A DNA stretch of 64,000 bases. Source: Marinisporobacter balticus (GTDB lineage Bacteria; Bacillota; Clostridia; Peptostreptococcales; Thermotaleaceae). The position numbers and the translations under genes are program-made. The notes beneath the pieces are model-generated. The model was not told the origin of the DNA and did not search any database. It worked only from the letters and a program-made list of their open reading frames with translations. The stretch is from positions 40,820 to 104,819 of the forward strand of contig NZ_SLWV01000012.1 in the NCBI RefSeq assembly GCF_004345705.1, in the 5' to 3' direction. How positions within the stretch are numbered: position 1 is the stretch's first letter; the number at the start of each line of letters is the position of its first letter. Positions 7,936-17,564 of the stretch are shown in pieces.

Positions 7936-9120
7936 CTATATCATTTTCCCTATTTCTTTTCCATATTCAAAACAATTCTTTAAATCTTCTTCTGTTGGTA
8001 CATATCTAAATTCTAATCCTTCTTTTACAAGGTTGATCCTTGCTTCTCTCATTTTCTTTTCAATATTTTTTACTGCACCTTTTCCCCAACCATAAGAACC
8101 AAAGGCTGCACCAATTTTGTCTTTCGGCTTTAATCCCATCATTTCTTCTAGAAAGTATGCCACATCTGGAATCATCGTATTATTAAAAGTAGAAGAAGCC
8201 ACTAGCACTGCTTTTGCATCTAGAATTTCTGTTAAAATATGATTTGTATCTGTAATAGATGCCTTATAGATTCTTGCATCTACGCCTTCACTCACAAGAC
8301 CTTCAAGGATAGCTTTTGCCATCTTTTCTGTACTATTCCACATGGTCTCATAAACAATAACCGCTTTTTTTATAGATTCCCCTTTTCCCCAGCTTATATA
8401 TTTTTCTATAATTTTTTCTGGATGACTTCTCCATATGATCCCATGACTTGGAGCAATCATATCAATCTCTAATCCCATACCTACAATTTCTTGTATCTTT
8501 TTCACGACAATTGGACTAAATGGCATTAAAATATTTGCAAAATATTTTTTTGCTTCATCCATTACTTCATGTAAATCATTCTCATCATCAAACAATCTAG
8601 ATGATGCTAAATGCTGACCAAAAGCATCATTCGGCATTAGTAACTTTTCTTCTTCTATATAAGAAAACATACTATCTGGCCAATGTAGCATCGGCGCTTC
8701 AATGAAAGTGATATTTTTTTCACCCAATGAAATCTTATCTCCAGTTTTTACAGTTTCATAGTTGTAATCCCCATAATAATGATGGATCATTGCATCTTTA
8801 CCGTTTTTAGAACAAAAAACTTTTGCATCAGGAATGTACTCCATAACCTTAGGAAATCCACCAGAGTGGTCTGGTTCCACATGATTAATAACTACATAAT
8901 CAATTTTCGAAGGATCCACAATCGTTTTAATATTTTCAATCATTTGATCTACAAAGTCCACATCTACAATATCTACAAGGGTAATTTTTTCATCTATAAT
9001 CAAATATGCATTATAACTTGTTCCTTTATGTGTATGATAGGATGGTCCATGAAACTTTCGAATATTCCAATCTACAGCGCCAACCCAATATACCCCTTTT
9101 TTAATCTCACTTACTGCCAA
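7936..9120 (-). CDS. fprA: Flavodiiron protein (FprA-type A flavoprotein)
   Basis: The 394-residue protein joins an N-terminal MBL-type diiron domain (H80-V-E-P-D-H85, then LHWPDSMF, NDAFGQH and APSHG) to a C-terminal flavodoxin domain (from about 250, AVIVYETMWNSTEKMA for FMN binding). Flavodiiron proteins reduce O2 or NO to water or N2O with electrons from rubredoxin or F420-like donors, protecting anaerobes. Length is typical of class A without a fused rubredoxin. The start is TTG at 9120, placed by AAGGAG nine bases upstream. It is a single cytoplasmic gene with its own terminator. Confidence 0.95.
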   Translation of the reverse strand: MAVSEIKKGVYWVGAVDWNIRKFHGPSYHTHKGTSYNAYLIIDEKITLVDIVDVDFVDQMIENIKTIVDPSKIDYVVINHVEPDHSGGFPKVMEYIPDAKVFCSKNGKDAMIHHYYGDYNYETVKTGDKISLGEKNITFIEAPMLHWPDSMFSYIEEEKLLMPNDAFGQHLASSRLFDDENDLHEVMDEAKKYFANILMPFSPIVVKKIQEIVGMGLEIDMIAPSHGIIWRSHPEKIIEKYISWGKGESIKKAVIVYETMWNSTEKMAKAILEGLVSEGVDARIYKASITDTNHILTEILDAKAVLVASSTFNNTMIPDVAYFLEEMMGLKPKDKIGAAFGSYGWGKGAVKNIEKKMREARINLVKEGLEFRYVPTEEDLKNCFEYGKEIGKMI

Positions 9121-9195
9121 ATCAATCAGCTCCTTATCTTTAGTTTCTAAAAGATATTTTACCCAACTATTTATTGTACAAACATTTTTAAAAAA

Positions 9196-9219
9196 ATAAT
9201 GACCAAAAGGTCATTATTT
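9196..9219 (-). terminator. Terminator of the 35-aa gene
   Basis: AATAATGACC and GGTCATTATT are perfect complements around AAAA, just after the stop at 9220-9222. Confidence 0.75.
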
Positions 9220-9327
9220 TTACTGAATCAACATTTTACTTAAATTCGCAATACCAATGCTAAAACTTGATATTAATACAAAAAACATAGAACCTACCAT
9301 TAATGTTTTTACACTATTCATACTCAT
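9220..9327 (-). CDS. Small membrane peptide, 35 aa
   Basis: ATG at 9327 is preceded by AAGGAG, the frame runs 35 codons to TAA, and a perfect terminator follows. The peptide has one hydrophobic helix (LMVGSMFFVLISSFSIGIA) with a short N-terminal tail and a KMLIQ end. It is too short for family assignment. The three signals together support a real gene; its role is unknown. Confidence 0.5.
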   Translation of the reverse strand: MSMNSVKTLMVGSMFFVLISSFSIGIANLSKMLIQ

Positions 9328-9610
9328 TTTTATTCTCCTTAAACCCAAATTTATTCTATAAGAACTTCTGTATTATTGACAATTTATTGATTTAATATTC
9401 GTTTGAGTATTCTTTACTTTTTGTTTTATATTAAATACCCTTTCTGTCAATAATAAAATATCTATTCCCTTGTATATATATATACCACAAATTGGTTCGT
9501 TAAATCAATAACATTTATGTTACAAATTGTTTTCAAAACCATCAATCCTCTGCTTATCTCTCTATTTTATATATATTTTTCTATAAAAATAGCTTTATCT
9601 CATAGAAAAA
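9328..9610. other. AT-rich intergenic region, nothing identified
   Basis: About 280 very AT-rich bases separate the 35-aa gene from the aminotransferase. I see no open frame with a ribosome binding site and no clear hairpin besides the terminator already listed. Confidence 0.4.
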
Positions 9611-9613
9611 ACC

Positions 9614-10768
9614 TTAAAATTTTATTTTCTCAATTCGATCAAAAGCTTCCTTAAGCTTCTCTACAGCTACAGTACATGCGATGCGCACATAGCCTTCCCC
9701 ACTTTTTCCAAAGGCGCTCCCTGGAATCACCAAAACATGACCTTCTTCTAAAATTTTTCTACTTATTTCCATAGAACTTAATCCTGTTCCTTTTATATTC
9801 ACAAATAAATAAAAAGTTCCTTGTGGTGGCAAAACAGACATTTCGGGGATATTATTGATCCGCTCATACGCATAAAACATTCGTTTTTTATATTCTTCTA
9901 CCATAGGAGGAAGGATACTTTCTCTCTTTTTTATTGCATGAATCGCAGCCCTTTGAGAAATGGACGGGGCAGAAAAACAAATTCCTTCATTAATATTTCT
10001 AATACAATCAATAATAAAATTTGAAGCTAAAACATATCCTATACGCCATCCTGTCATAGCATAATCCTTTGAAAAACTCCCTAATGTAATGGTTCTTTCT
10101 TTCATCCCATCAAATGTAGTAATCGGTATAAAAGGTTCATGAAAACTAAATCCCCCATATACTTCATCTGCAATGACTATTAAATCATGTTCCTTGGCTA
10201 CTTTTGCAATATCCTCTAAAGTTTCTTTGTTCAAACAAGCCCCTGTAGGGTTATTCGGTGTATTTACAATAATCGCTTTTGTTCTATTTGTAATACATGT
10301 TCTTAATCTTTCCACATCTATTTGAAAATGATCCTTCTCATACGTTTCTAAGATGACTGCTTTTCCTCTTGCTAATGTGATTTGGTCATAATAAGGCACA
10401 AAATAGGGTGCTGGTACAATGACTTCATCCCCATCATCTAAAATTGCTTCTAACACTAAGTACATTCCGTGACAAGCGCCTACCACCATCATCATTTCTC
10501 GATCACTTACTTCATAATCATATTGATTTTTATAAAAGTTAACAAGTTCTTTTCTTAGCTCTATATCTCCTAATGAATCTGCATATCTTGTATGTCCATT
10601 ATGTGCATCTAAAGATGACGCATCAATCACATGTTTATCTGTAATATAATCTGGGTCTCCTAAACTTAAATTGATCAAATCATCATATTTGTATGCAAGT
10701 TCAACAACCTCTGCCATAGGTGTTGCCCCACTATTCCAATATCTCTTTGAAAGAAATTTATGCTTCAT
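9614..10768 (-). CDS. Class I/II PLP-dependent aminotransferase
   Basis: The 384-residue protein is a fold-type I aminotransferase. It has PNNPTG (171-176), the PLP phosphate and ring contacts DEVYGG (201-206), the Schiff-base lysine in SFSKD (K234) and the substrate-carboxylate Arg near its C-terminus (GYVRIACT). It most resembles the aspartate/aromatic aminotransferase group that makes a 2-oxo acid from an amino acid. It follows the ABC transporter and LarA homologue on the same strand, but a strong terminator (10887-10932) lies between, so it may have its own promoter. Together they suggest amino-acid uptake, transamination and 2-hydroxyacid handling. Confidence 0.88.
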   Translation of the reverse strand: MKHKFLSKRYWNSGATPMAEVVELAYKYDDLINLSLGDPDYITDKHVIDASSLDAHNGHTRYADSLGDIELRKELVNFYKNQYDYEVSDREMMMVVGACHGMYLVLEAILDDGDEVIVPAPYFVPYYDQITLARGKAVILETYEKDHFQIDVERLRTCITNRTKAIIVNTPNNPTGACLNKETLEDIAKVAKEHDLIVIADEVYGGFSFHEPFIPITTFDGMKERTITLGSFSKDYAMTGWRIGYVLASNFIIDCIRNINEGICFSAPSISQRAAIHAIKKRESILPPMVEEYKKRMFYAYERINNIPEMSVLPPQGTFYLFVNIKGTGLSSMEISRKILEEGHVLVIPGSAFGKSGEGYVRIACTVAVEKLKEAFDRIEKIKF

Positions 10769-10886
10769 ATTTACACCCGCTTTCTTTTTTATCCAATATT
10801 CTTTATTTTACTATAATGACCAAACACCTCTTATAAACTAAGTTGATTCTTTATTCATAAATTGAAAATTTTTGTATTTTCTATAA

Positions 10887-10932
10887 AAATATCCGTGTAA
10901 AATAGAAAATTTATCTATTTTCACGAATATTT
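10887..10932 (-). terminator. Terminator of the first ABC transporter operon
   Basis: An 18-bp imperfect stem built on AATATCCGTGTAAAATAGA and its complement, followed by T residues on the minus strand, directly downstream of the ATPase gene. Confidence 0.75.
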
Positions 10933-10949
10933 TATATATCCTATTCTCT

Positions 10950-11678
10950 TTATAAAACCTTTGCTAAAAAATCCTTCGTTCTTGGGTGTTTTGGATTTTC
11001 AAACAATTCTCTCGGCGAAGCTTGTTCCACTACTTTCCCGTCATCCATAAAAAGAACCCTTGATCCTACTTCTTTTGCAAATCCCATCTCATGCGTAACC
11101 ACCACCATGGTCATGCCCTCATCCGCTAATTCTTTCATTACATCCAACACTTCTCCAACCATTTCTGGATCTAGTGCTGAAGTTGGCTCATCAAAAAGCA
11201 TTACATCTGGTGACATAGCTAATGCTCTAGCAATAGCTATTCTTTGTTTCTGACCGCCTGATAACTGATTGGGATAGCTATCTGCTTTATCTTCTAATCC
11301 AATTCTTTTCAGTAAACGAAATGCAATTTTCTCCGCTTCTGACTTTTCCATTTTCTTCACTTTTATAGGAGATAGGGTAATATTTTCTAGAACCGTCATA
11401 TGTGGAAACAGATTAAACTGCTGAAATACCATCCCCATCTTTTCTCTTTGTTTATTGATATCATTCTTCGGATCTGTTATGGAAGCACCTTCAAAAATAA
11501 TTTCCCCATTTGTAGGATGTTCCAAAAGATTTAAACATCTTAAAAATGTACTTTTACCAGATCCGCTTGGTCCGATTACAACCACAACTTCTCCCTTTTT
11601 AATGTGTTCCTCAATGCCCTTTAATACATGTAATTGACCAAAACTTTTATTTAATTTATTTACGCGGATCACCAGCAC
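10950..11678 (-). CDS. Polar amino-acid ABC transporter ATPase (GlnQ-type)
   Basis: The 242-residue protein has Walker A GPSGSGKST (36-44), signature LSGGQKQR, Walker B VMLFDEPTSALDP and the H-loop VTHEMGF, as in GlnQ/HisP-type importers. It powers uptake of an amino acid through the permease encoded just upstream. The start is GTG at 11678, after AAAGGAGG; this overlaps the end of the permease gene by 23 bases, so the two are translationally coupled. The substrate cannot be read from the ATPase. Confidence 0.95.
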   Translation of the reverse strand: MLVIRVNKLNKSFGQLHVLKGIEEHIKKGEVVVVIGPSGSGKSTFLRCLNLLEHPTNGEIIFEGASITDPKNDINKQREKMGMVFQQFNLFPHMTVLENITLSPIKVKKMEKSEAEKIAFRLLKRIGLEDKADSYPNQLSGGQKQRIAIARALAMSPDVMLFDEPTSALDPEMVGEVLDVMKELADEGMTMVVVTHEMGFAKEVGSRVLFMDDGKVVEQASPRELFENPKHPRTKDFLAKVL

Positions 11679-12318
11679 TCAACCTCCTTTCAAGGTTCCC
11701 TACTAATTTTGAAAGGGTAAATGTAATAGAAAAATAAATAACTGCTGCAATCAATAGTGGCGCAAACGGCTTATAAGATATCCCTCGTACCGTATCCGCT
11801 TTGTACATCAAATCATGTATTCCAATAACAGAAACAATTGCTGATTCCTTCACAAGAACAATAAATTCATTTCCAAGAGCTGGCAATATGTTTTTAAATG
11901 CTTGTGGAATAATAATATATCGCATCGTCACACTGTGTGTCATCCCTAAAGATCTTGCAGCTTCCATTTGCCCTTTATCAATAGATTGAATCCCTGCTCG
12001 TATAATTTCTGCTACATAAGCTGCGCTATTTAATGACACCGCGATAATGGCTAAAGATAAATCGGGGAATGCAATGCCTGTTGCTTTAGGTAGTCCAATA
12101 TAAATAAGAAATAATTGTACTAAAAGTGGTGTTCCTCTTACTACCTCTATATACGCTGTTGCAGGCATTCTTATTAAAGGTTTTTCAGATAACTTCATTA
12201 AGGCTAAAAACACACCAATCACTACCCCAAAGATCACACCAAAAAATGAAAGAAAGAGGGTAATCCCTGTGCCGCTGATAAAAAATTTATAATATTTTGC
12301 TAAAAATTCTATGTCCAA
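11656..12318 (-). CDS. Polar amino-acid ABC transporter permease (GlnP-type)
   Basis: A 220-residue inner-membrane protein with about five membrane helices and the EAA loop EAARSLGMTHSVTMRYIIIPQA (first 20 residues shown are enough to place it) typical of His/Glu/Gln/Arg/opine permeases. RGTPLLVQLFLIY lies near residues 65-77. The start is taken as TTG at 12318 because GGAGG lies eight bases upstream; the GTG three codons earlier abuts the ribosome binding site. A terminator (12354-12382) separates it from the LarA homologue upstream. Confidence 0.93.
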   Translation of the reverse strand: MDIEFLAKYYKFFISGTGITLFLSFFGVIFGVVIGVFLALMKLSEKPLIRMPATAYIEVVRGTPLLVQLFLIYIGLPKATGIAFPDLSLAIIAVSLNSAAYVAEIIRAGIQSIDKGQMEAARSLGMTHSVTMRYIIIPQAFKNILPALGNEFIVLVKESAIVSVIGIHDLMYKADTVRGISYKPFAPLLIAAVIYFSITFTLSKLVGNLERRLSAGDPRK

Positions 12319-12353
12319 TACGAACACCTCCTAATATAACAATGAATAATTTA

Positions 12354-12382
12354 GGCAAAAGGTATATACTCTCCTTTTGCCA
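12354..12382 (-). terminator. Terminator of the first larA-like gene
   Basis: GGCAAAAGG and CCTTTTGCC pair around a 10-base loop between the LarA homologue and the permease. Confidence 0.7.
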
Positions 12383-12495
12383 TTTTTACATACTTTATGA
12401 ATTTCTAATCATCTATCAACCTATTGTAGCATTATACAATATTTTTTATAATTATTCAAGCATATATTGAAAAACACTTTTGTTTTTTCATACTT

Positions 12496-13785
12496 CTATT
12501 GTTTATATTTGGGTAAAGTATTTGCTCCATAAGGTATAAAATATGCTTTTAAATTTTCTCCTTTTTCTTTATAAACCCTTGTTAAAGCTTCTTCTACTGT
12601 TTTTACTACTTGTATATGAATCTTTTTCATTAAATCTGGATCTAAATCAGATACAAATATAATTTGAAATCTTTTTGCAGTTTGGGCCATATCATAACCA
12701 ATATATTTAGCAACGCTAAATTCTTCCCTTACTGCACATTCTCTTTCTACATTGTTCTCATAATCCTCAATAATCTGTCGTACATCCTCATTTCCAACAC
12801 CTTCAATACATTCACTTAATATAATAATGTTTCCTCCATTTTTTACAGCTTCTTTTGCATTGCTTAATGTTTTAGTCGCTTGATATAAGTTGATATCTTT
12901 CGGGTATCCTCCTGCTGATGCAATTACTAAATCAGCTTTTTCTTTAATCGATACACCATCCATTTGCTCAACCATTTTTTGTCCCATCTCATGGGCTTTA
13001 ATATAACCACCTGCCACAGCTTTTATAATATGCCCATCTCCATCAATAATCACATTAAAAAGAAAAGATGGTTTTAAAAAATTTGTAGCCTCTATCATAT
13101 CCAAATGTATAGGATTTGTTTTTACATTGCCACACCGAACAGATGGATTAGAACCACCTCCAACTTTTTCATTGAGCGCTAATGCATGATTTGCCATGAT
13201 GGATTCATAGCATGCGATTCCTGGTAAGATCGATTTTCTCCCACCTCCAAAACCTGCTAAATCATGAAATACGATCGCACCTGTTAGTAATACATGATCT
13301 GCTTCTACTGCTAATTTATTTAATCTTACAGGTGTTCCAAAGCTTGTTTTTCCTAAAAATACAAGTTGTTCCTGATCTAAGGCATTATGATCAATCACTT
13401 CAAACCTTTGTGCTAATTTCTCCCCAAGTAAAATTCTATGTTCCTCTTTTGTTTGTTTTCTATGGGACCCCGTAGCACAAAGAAATATGATATCTCGATC
13501 TTCTATCCCAGCCTCATTTAATTCATCTACAATAAAAGCAAGGTAAAAATTCATTTTCTGCCACGCTCTTGTAATATCTGAAATGACAATACAAATTTTT
13601 TCCCCTTTCTGAACTATTTCTCCTAAAGGGTTACTTCCTATCGGATTTTTCAGTGCATCTATTACTACTTCTTCTTCCGTTTTATGGCTACAGGTTTTAT
13701 TACTCTCTATCACACCTAGTAAGTTATCCATACGTATAGAAACATCTATTGTAGTATTTCCGTACTTCATATTTACCCTTTTCAT
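12496..13785 (-). CDS. LarA-family nickel-pincer racemase homologue 1
   Basis: The 429-residue protein is a LarA/DUF2088 protein. The residues known from Lactobacillus plantarum lactate racemase occur at the same numbers: H108 (in ATGSH), H174, K184 (the lysine that holds the nickel-pincer nucleotide in FGGGRKSILPG) and H200. D70 and R73 correspond to the substrate-side DxxR. LarA enzymes racemise or epimerise 2-hydroxy acids such as lactate, malate or phenyllactate. The cofactor genes larB, larC and larE are not in the window. It sits between an amino-acid binding protein and permease, so a hydroxyacid derived from an amino acid is a fair guess. A paralogue is at 28107-29399. Confidence 0.9.
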   Translation of the reverse strand: MKRVNMKYGNTTIDVSIRMDNLLGVIESNKTCSHKTEEEVVIDALKNPIGSNPLGEIVQKGEKICIVISDITRAWQKMNFYLAFIVDELNEAGIEDRDIIFLCATGSHRKQTKEEHRILLGEKLAQRFEVIDHNALDQEQLVFLGKTSFGTPVRLNKLAVEADHVLLTGAIVFHDLAGFGGGRKSILPGIACYESIMANHALALNEKVGGGSNPSVRCGNVKTNPIHLDMIEATNFLKPSFLFNVIIDGDGHIIKAVAGGYIKAHEMGQKMVEQMDGVSIKEKADLVIASAGGYPKDINLYQATKTLSNAKEAVKNGGNIIILSECIEGVGNEDVRQIIEDYENNVERECAVREEFSVAKYIGYDMAQTAKRFQIIFVSDLDPDLMKKIHIQVVKTVEEALTRVYKEKGENLKAYFIPYGANTLPKYKQ

Positions 13786-13863
13786 ACACTTTCCCTCTTT
13801 CTATATAACATATACGCACTGCATTTTTCCATAATCTTAGTTAATAAAAGGATAAGATACAGA

Positions 13864-13889
13864 AAAGACTCGATTAATTCGAGTCTTTA
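13864..13889 (-). terminator. Terminator of the first binding-protein gene
   Basis: AAAGACTCGA and TCGAGTCTTT form a perfect 10-bp stem with a 5-base loop after the binding-protein stop. Confidence 0.8.
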
Positions 13890-13908
13890 TTTTATATGTT
13901 CTTCATTT

Positions 13909-14730
13909 TTACTCTTGCTCTGTTAATGCAGTTGCATCACTAATAAATTGATTAATTTTATCTTCTTTCATTAACTTGTCTAATGTATTATTAATGGCTT
14001 CTACTAACTCTTCATTTCCTTTATTTACCGCTGTAGCAATACCTTCTTCCGTTCCAAAAGATATTTCTGGTACATAAAGATCTGGATTACTCTTTGCATA
14101 TGCACTTGCTACAGGATTTACTAATACAATAGCATCCACTTTATCATTTGTTAAATCTAATACTAAATCAGTAATTTTACTAATTAATTTTACTTCTGCA
14201 CCTTCAATACTGTTTGCAATATCTTCTTGAATTGTTGATTTTTGCGCGCCTACCTTAGCCCCTTTAAAATCTTCTTTTGTTTTGAATTTGTCCTTATCTT
14301 CAGCTCTTATTAAAATACTTTGTTCTGCAGTATAATATTGTTTTGAAAAATCTACACTTTTTGCTCTTTCCTCAGTCGGTACCATCCCTGCAACAATAAT
14401 ATCAATTTTGTCTGCTACTAAAGCAGCTAACAATCCATCGAATTTCATATCTTTAACTTCAAGTTCAACCCCTAGATCTTTTGCAATTTCTTTGGCAATT
14501 TCAATATCAAATCCTACGATTGTATCTTCTCCATCAATTTCTTTGTGAAATTCATAAGGTGGGTAATCTGCTGCTGTACCCAATACAAGTTTTCCTGCTT
14601 TTTTAATTTCATCTATTTTTGTTACTGGCGCATCTGCACTACTTTCTTCTTTTGCACATCCCGAAAATGCAAATACCATACAAAGCATAAGTAAAACTGC
14701 TACTATTTTTTTACTCGTTTTCTTAAACAT
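13909..14730 (-). CDS. Amino-acid ABC transporter substrate-binding lipoprotein
   Basis: The 273-residue protein starts with a lipoprotein signal (lipobox FSGC, lipidated C25) and continues as a SBP_bac_3 domain (GKLVLGTAADYPPYEF and VGFDIEIAKEIAKDLGVELE are typical). It binds a polar amino acid outside the membrane and delivers it to the permease at 11656-12318. It is the first gene of the locus, separated from the LarA homologue by a terminator, which is common for binding proteins made in excess. RBS AAGGGGG precedes the ATG. Confidence 0.93.
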   Translation of the reverse strand: MFKKTSKKIVAVLLMLCMVFAFSGCAKEESSADAPVTKIDEIKKAGKLVLGTAADYPPYEFHKEIDGEDTIVGFDIEIAKEIAKDLGVELEVKDMKFDGLLAALVADKIDIIVAGMVPTEERAKSVDFSKQYYTAEQSILIRAEDKDKFKTKEDFKGAKVGAQKSTIQEDIANSIEGAEVKLISKITDLVLDLTNDKVDAIVLVNPVASAYAKSNPDLYVPEISFGTEEGIATAVNKGNEELVEAINNTLDKLMKEDKINQFISDATALTEQE

Positions 14731-14943
14731 ATTTATTTCCCCCTTGGAAGTTTAATTTTTCTTTATCTTTCGTAATATTATACAACTTATCTAATATTTA
14801 TGCAAGTTTATTTTTATAATTTCTTTGATTATTTTTTTATGTTTATTATTCGAAAGTTTTTTTTATAATATAGATTCCTTTTCGTGTATTACCAAAATAT
14901 ACAAAATGTGTTAGAATTATATAAAAAGATAAGGAGGGGAATC

Positions 14944-15915
14944 ATGAAAGAATGGTTTAATGAAAAAATAACAAATGCAAGGGTATTAGATTTATCTATA
15001 GAGGTATATCGAAAGAAATTGAAAAGCTTGATAGGCTATCAATTACTATTTGCGCTTACATCCATCTTAATTGTGGGAGCAGGAGGTTTAGTATTATTTC
15101 CTATGCTGAGTTTATTTAAAATCAATGGAACCTTTGGATTTATTTGTTTTCTTACAATTATGTTCATAGGAATGACTACCTTTATATGTATGAGCAAAGC
15201 AGGCATTTTTCATATGGTCTATAGCTATGTAAATGACGACGATCTAAGTGCTTCTGATGCACTCGGAAAGGCTTTTTCAAGTTTTGGCCCCTCCATCAGA
15301 TTAGCTACTGCATTGGGTGTCTGTTTGTTACCTATTATGATCATTATGAGCACTATGGGCGTTACAGCCGCTAATTTTACAATTTTAACGAATAAGCTCA
15401 ATTCATTAACTTTCTTTGGGATTATGATGCGTCTATTCCTTTATTCTTTGATCGGTGCTGTCATCGGAAGTTATTTATTCTATTCCCTACACATTGCCAT
15501 ATTTGATAAAGGTAAGGGTTTTGAATCGATTAAGAAGAGTATCCAATTTGCAAAAGACGAAGTACTAAAAAATGCTTTTCGCGTACTGAGTATTATGCTA
15601 TTTGATTGGGGGGTCAAATTATCCATTTATTCAGCCATTGGTGCAATTTCAACATTATTATATTTTTTACTTGGCAAAATAGATGTGGGGGGCTCTATTG
15701 TATCACAGATGATTACTTATAGTACCCTAGCACAACCTGTTGTAAACTTCATATTATTAATATTTTTAACGCCCATCGCACCCATCATGTGGACCCTTTA
15801 TTATGTGAATATGAAATATAAAAAAGAAGGATTTAAAATCAGTAATATGCTTAATGCACTCAATCAACAGCAAACTGTACCCGCTATGCAGTCTGTAGAT
15901 TTAAACAAAGAATAA
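14944..15915 (+). CDS. Multi-pass membrane protein, first gene of the MoxR/DUF58 cluster
   Basis: The 323-residue protein has about six membrane helices (for example GYQLLFALTSILIVGAGGLV and FLTIMFIGMTTFICM) and a hydrophilic tail. I do not recognise a named family. I set the start at the ATG at 14944 because AAGGAGGGG lies just upstream; the frame is open 20 codons further but lacks a ribosome binding site there. It is followed 13 bases later by the DUF4129 gene and is likely the first gene of a five-gene operon. Confidence 0.75.
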   Translation: MKEWFNEKITNARVLDLSIEVYRKKLKSLIGYQLLFALTSILIVGAGGLVLFPMLSLFKINGTFGFICFLTIMFIGMTTFICMSKAGIFHMVYSYVNDDDLSASDALGKAFSSFGPSIRLATALGVCLLPIMIIMSTMGVTAANFTILTNKLNSLTFFGIMMRLFLYSLIGAVIGSYLFYSLHIAIFDKGKGFESIKKSIQFAKDEVLKNAFRVLSIMLFDWGVKLSIYSAIGAISTLLYFLLGKIDVGGSIVSQMITYSTLAQPVVNFILLIFLTPIAPIMWTLYYVNMKYKKEGFKISNMLNALNQQQTVPAMQSVDLNKE

Positions 15916-15928
15916 AGGAGTAATAGAA

Positions 15929-16564
15929 GTGAGACTACCAAAGGGAACCTTTGATGGAACCATCAACCAAATTATAGACAGTGCCAAGTATCTACATTTA
16001 AAAGGAAATAAAAATCTCTTTCAGATATTTTTAGAAAAACTATCGAATCTTTTAAATAAGCCATTTACGAAAGAAACTAGCCATTCTACATTCAGTACAA
16101 ATACAACGCAAAATACTTTTATACTGCTTTTGATTTTATCACTGGCTGCACTCATTTTTTATTTAATGAAACAAAATAGTCATGGATCTATTATGCATTC
16201 TAAGATTATTTATGGCGAAACCATCGATGAAGAAACCACTTATGATGGCTTATATAAAAAAGCCATCCAGTGTGAAGAAGAAAAAAACTATAAAGATGCA
16301 GTCCGACTTCATTTTATTAGTATCCTTATAGTTATGAATGAAAAATCTTTGTGCTTTTTAGATGATTCCAAAACAAATTATGAAATGCTAAAGGTATTAA
16401 AGAATAAAAAATTTAAGGGTATGCATATTTTTAAAAGCATAGGCGACTATTTTCAGTATATTTGGTATGGAGATAAACAAATCCATCAAGAACAATTTTC
16501 TTGCTATAAAGACCAAATCACCAACCTTGTTATGGAGGTTCATCATTATCATGAAAAAACGTAA
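15929..16564 (+). CDS. DUF4129-type membrane protein
   Basis: The 211-residue protein has one membrane helix (TFILLLILSLAALIFYLM, about 63-80), a basic N-terminal region and a C-terminal helical domain with YKKAIQCEEEKNYKDAVRLH, which fits the DUF4129 pattern found beside MoxR and DUF58 genes. The start is GTG at 15929 after AAGGAG. It overlaps the next gene by 14 bases, so the two are translationally coupled. Function of the family is unknown; a role in cell-envelope or protein quality control is often suggested from context only. Confidence 0.7.
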   Translation: MRLPKGTFDGTINQIIDSAKYLHLKGNKNLFQIFLEKLSNLLNKPFTKETSHSTFSTNTTQNTFILLLILSLAALIFYLMKQNSHGSIMHSKIIYGETIDEETTYDGLYKKAIQCEEEKNYKDAVRLHFISILIVMNEKSLCFLDDSKTNYEMLKVLKNKKFKGMHIFKSIGDYFQYIWYGDKQIHQEQFSCYKDQITNLVMEVHHYHEKT

Positions 16565-17564
16565 AATCATAGGAATTGTCGTTTTATTAATTATAACGCT
16601 CTACACAATAAATCGTTTTGATCTTATGGGACAAACCATCGGTAAGGCAAATAAAAGCAATGTATCTTTACCTCTAAACACCGCAAAAGAAGGGGTATCT
16701 ATTTATTATGATACATTAAAAACTTTAGGTTATCCTACAAGCATCGATGCATCTTCTTTTTCAGATTGGAATCCAGATAATATCTATATCATTACTGAGG
16801 ATAAAAATCATATACCTTTTGAACTATCAGAAGCTGAAGCCTTTATCAAGAAAGGTGGGAAGCTCATCTATTTAACAGACCGTTATGATCAGTATACATA
16901 TCCTAATCCTTTGGATCAATATCAGAAAAAAGCCTATGTATATACTTTGGGTCAAGGAAAACTACTCATTGGAGATATTCGCTTGATCACCAATGAAACC
17001 CTATTAAAAGATACGACAGGTGCCTATTTTATTTTAAAATATATAGAAGCCTTTAAAGGAAATATAGTTTTCAATGAATACTACCGATTTGTAGAAGGGC
17101 AAACGCCTTCACTCTATCGCAATCTTCCTTTTTATGTAAAAATCCTATTCTTCCAGTTAATCTTTACACTATTCGGATGTATGTTTTATTTAGGAAAGCG
17201 ATTTGGAAAAGCTAAAAGAATTATCGATGAAATAGAAAGAGATGAAAATGAATATCTGTACGCTTCCGCTAACCTTTACGAAAAGGGTAGATGTATAGAT
17301 ACAGTATATCATGAATTTTATACTGCTTTTCAAAGAGAACTCCATCGCACTTTTAAAAGGATCATCCATCAAAATGAAGTGCTGCATTTATGGGAAAAAC
17401 ATCATATACCCTATAAAGAGAAAGCCGTAAGCGTATTTAATGTGCAAAGAGAAATAAATAATCAAAATTATTTTATGAATAACATCAAAGATTTAGACGA
17501 ATTGACACAAATGCTCGCAAAAAGGAGAGTGGCAGGTTGGAAGCGATTAAAACAAAGGAATTGA
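16551..17564 (+). CDS. DUF4350-type membrane protein
   Basis: The 337-residue protein has an N-terminal helix (IIGIVVLLIITLY), an extracytoplasmic domain with SLPLNTAKEGVSIYYDTLKT and GGKLIYLTDRYDQ typical of DUF4350, a second helix (ILFFQLIFTLFGCMFYLGK, about 205-223) and a cytoplasmic helical tail. The ATG at 16551 follows TGGAGG; an upstream in-frame ATG lies inside the previous gene and is not used. It overlaps the MoxR gene by 28 bases. Confidence 0.75.
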   Translation: MKKRKIIGIVVLLIITLYTINRFDLMGQTIGKANKSNVSLPLNTAKEGVSIYYDTLKTLGYPTSIDASSFSDWNPDNIYIITEDKNHIPFELSEAEAFIKKGGKLIYLTDRYDQYTYPNPLDQYQKKAYVYTLGQGKLLIGDIRLITNETLLKDTTGAYFILKYIEAFKGNIVFNEYYRFVEGQTPSLYRNLPFYVKILFFQLIFTLFGCMFYLGKRFGKAKRIIDEIERDENEYLYASANLYEKGRCIDTVYHEFYTAFQRELHRTFKRIIHQNEVLHLWEKHHIPYKEKAVSVFNVQREINNQNYFMNNIKDLDELTQMLAKRRVAGWKRLKQRN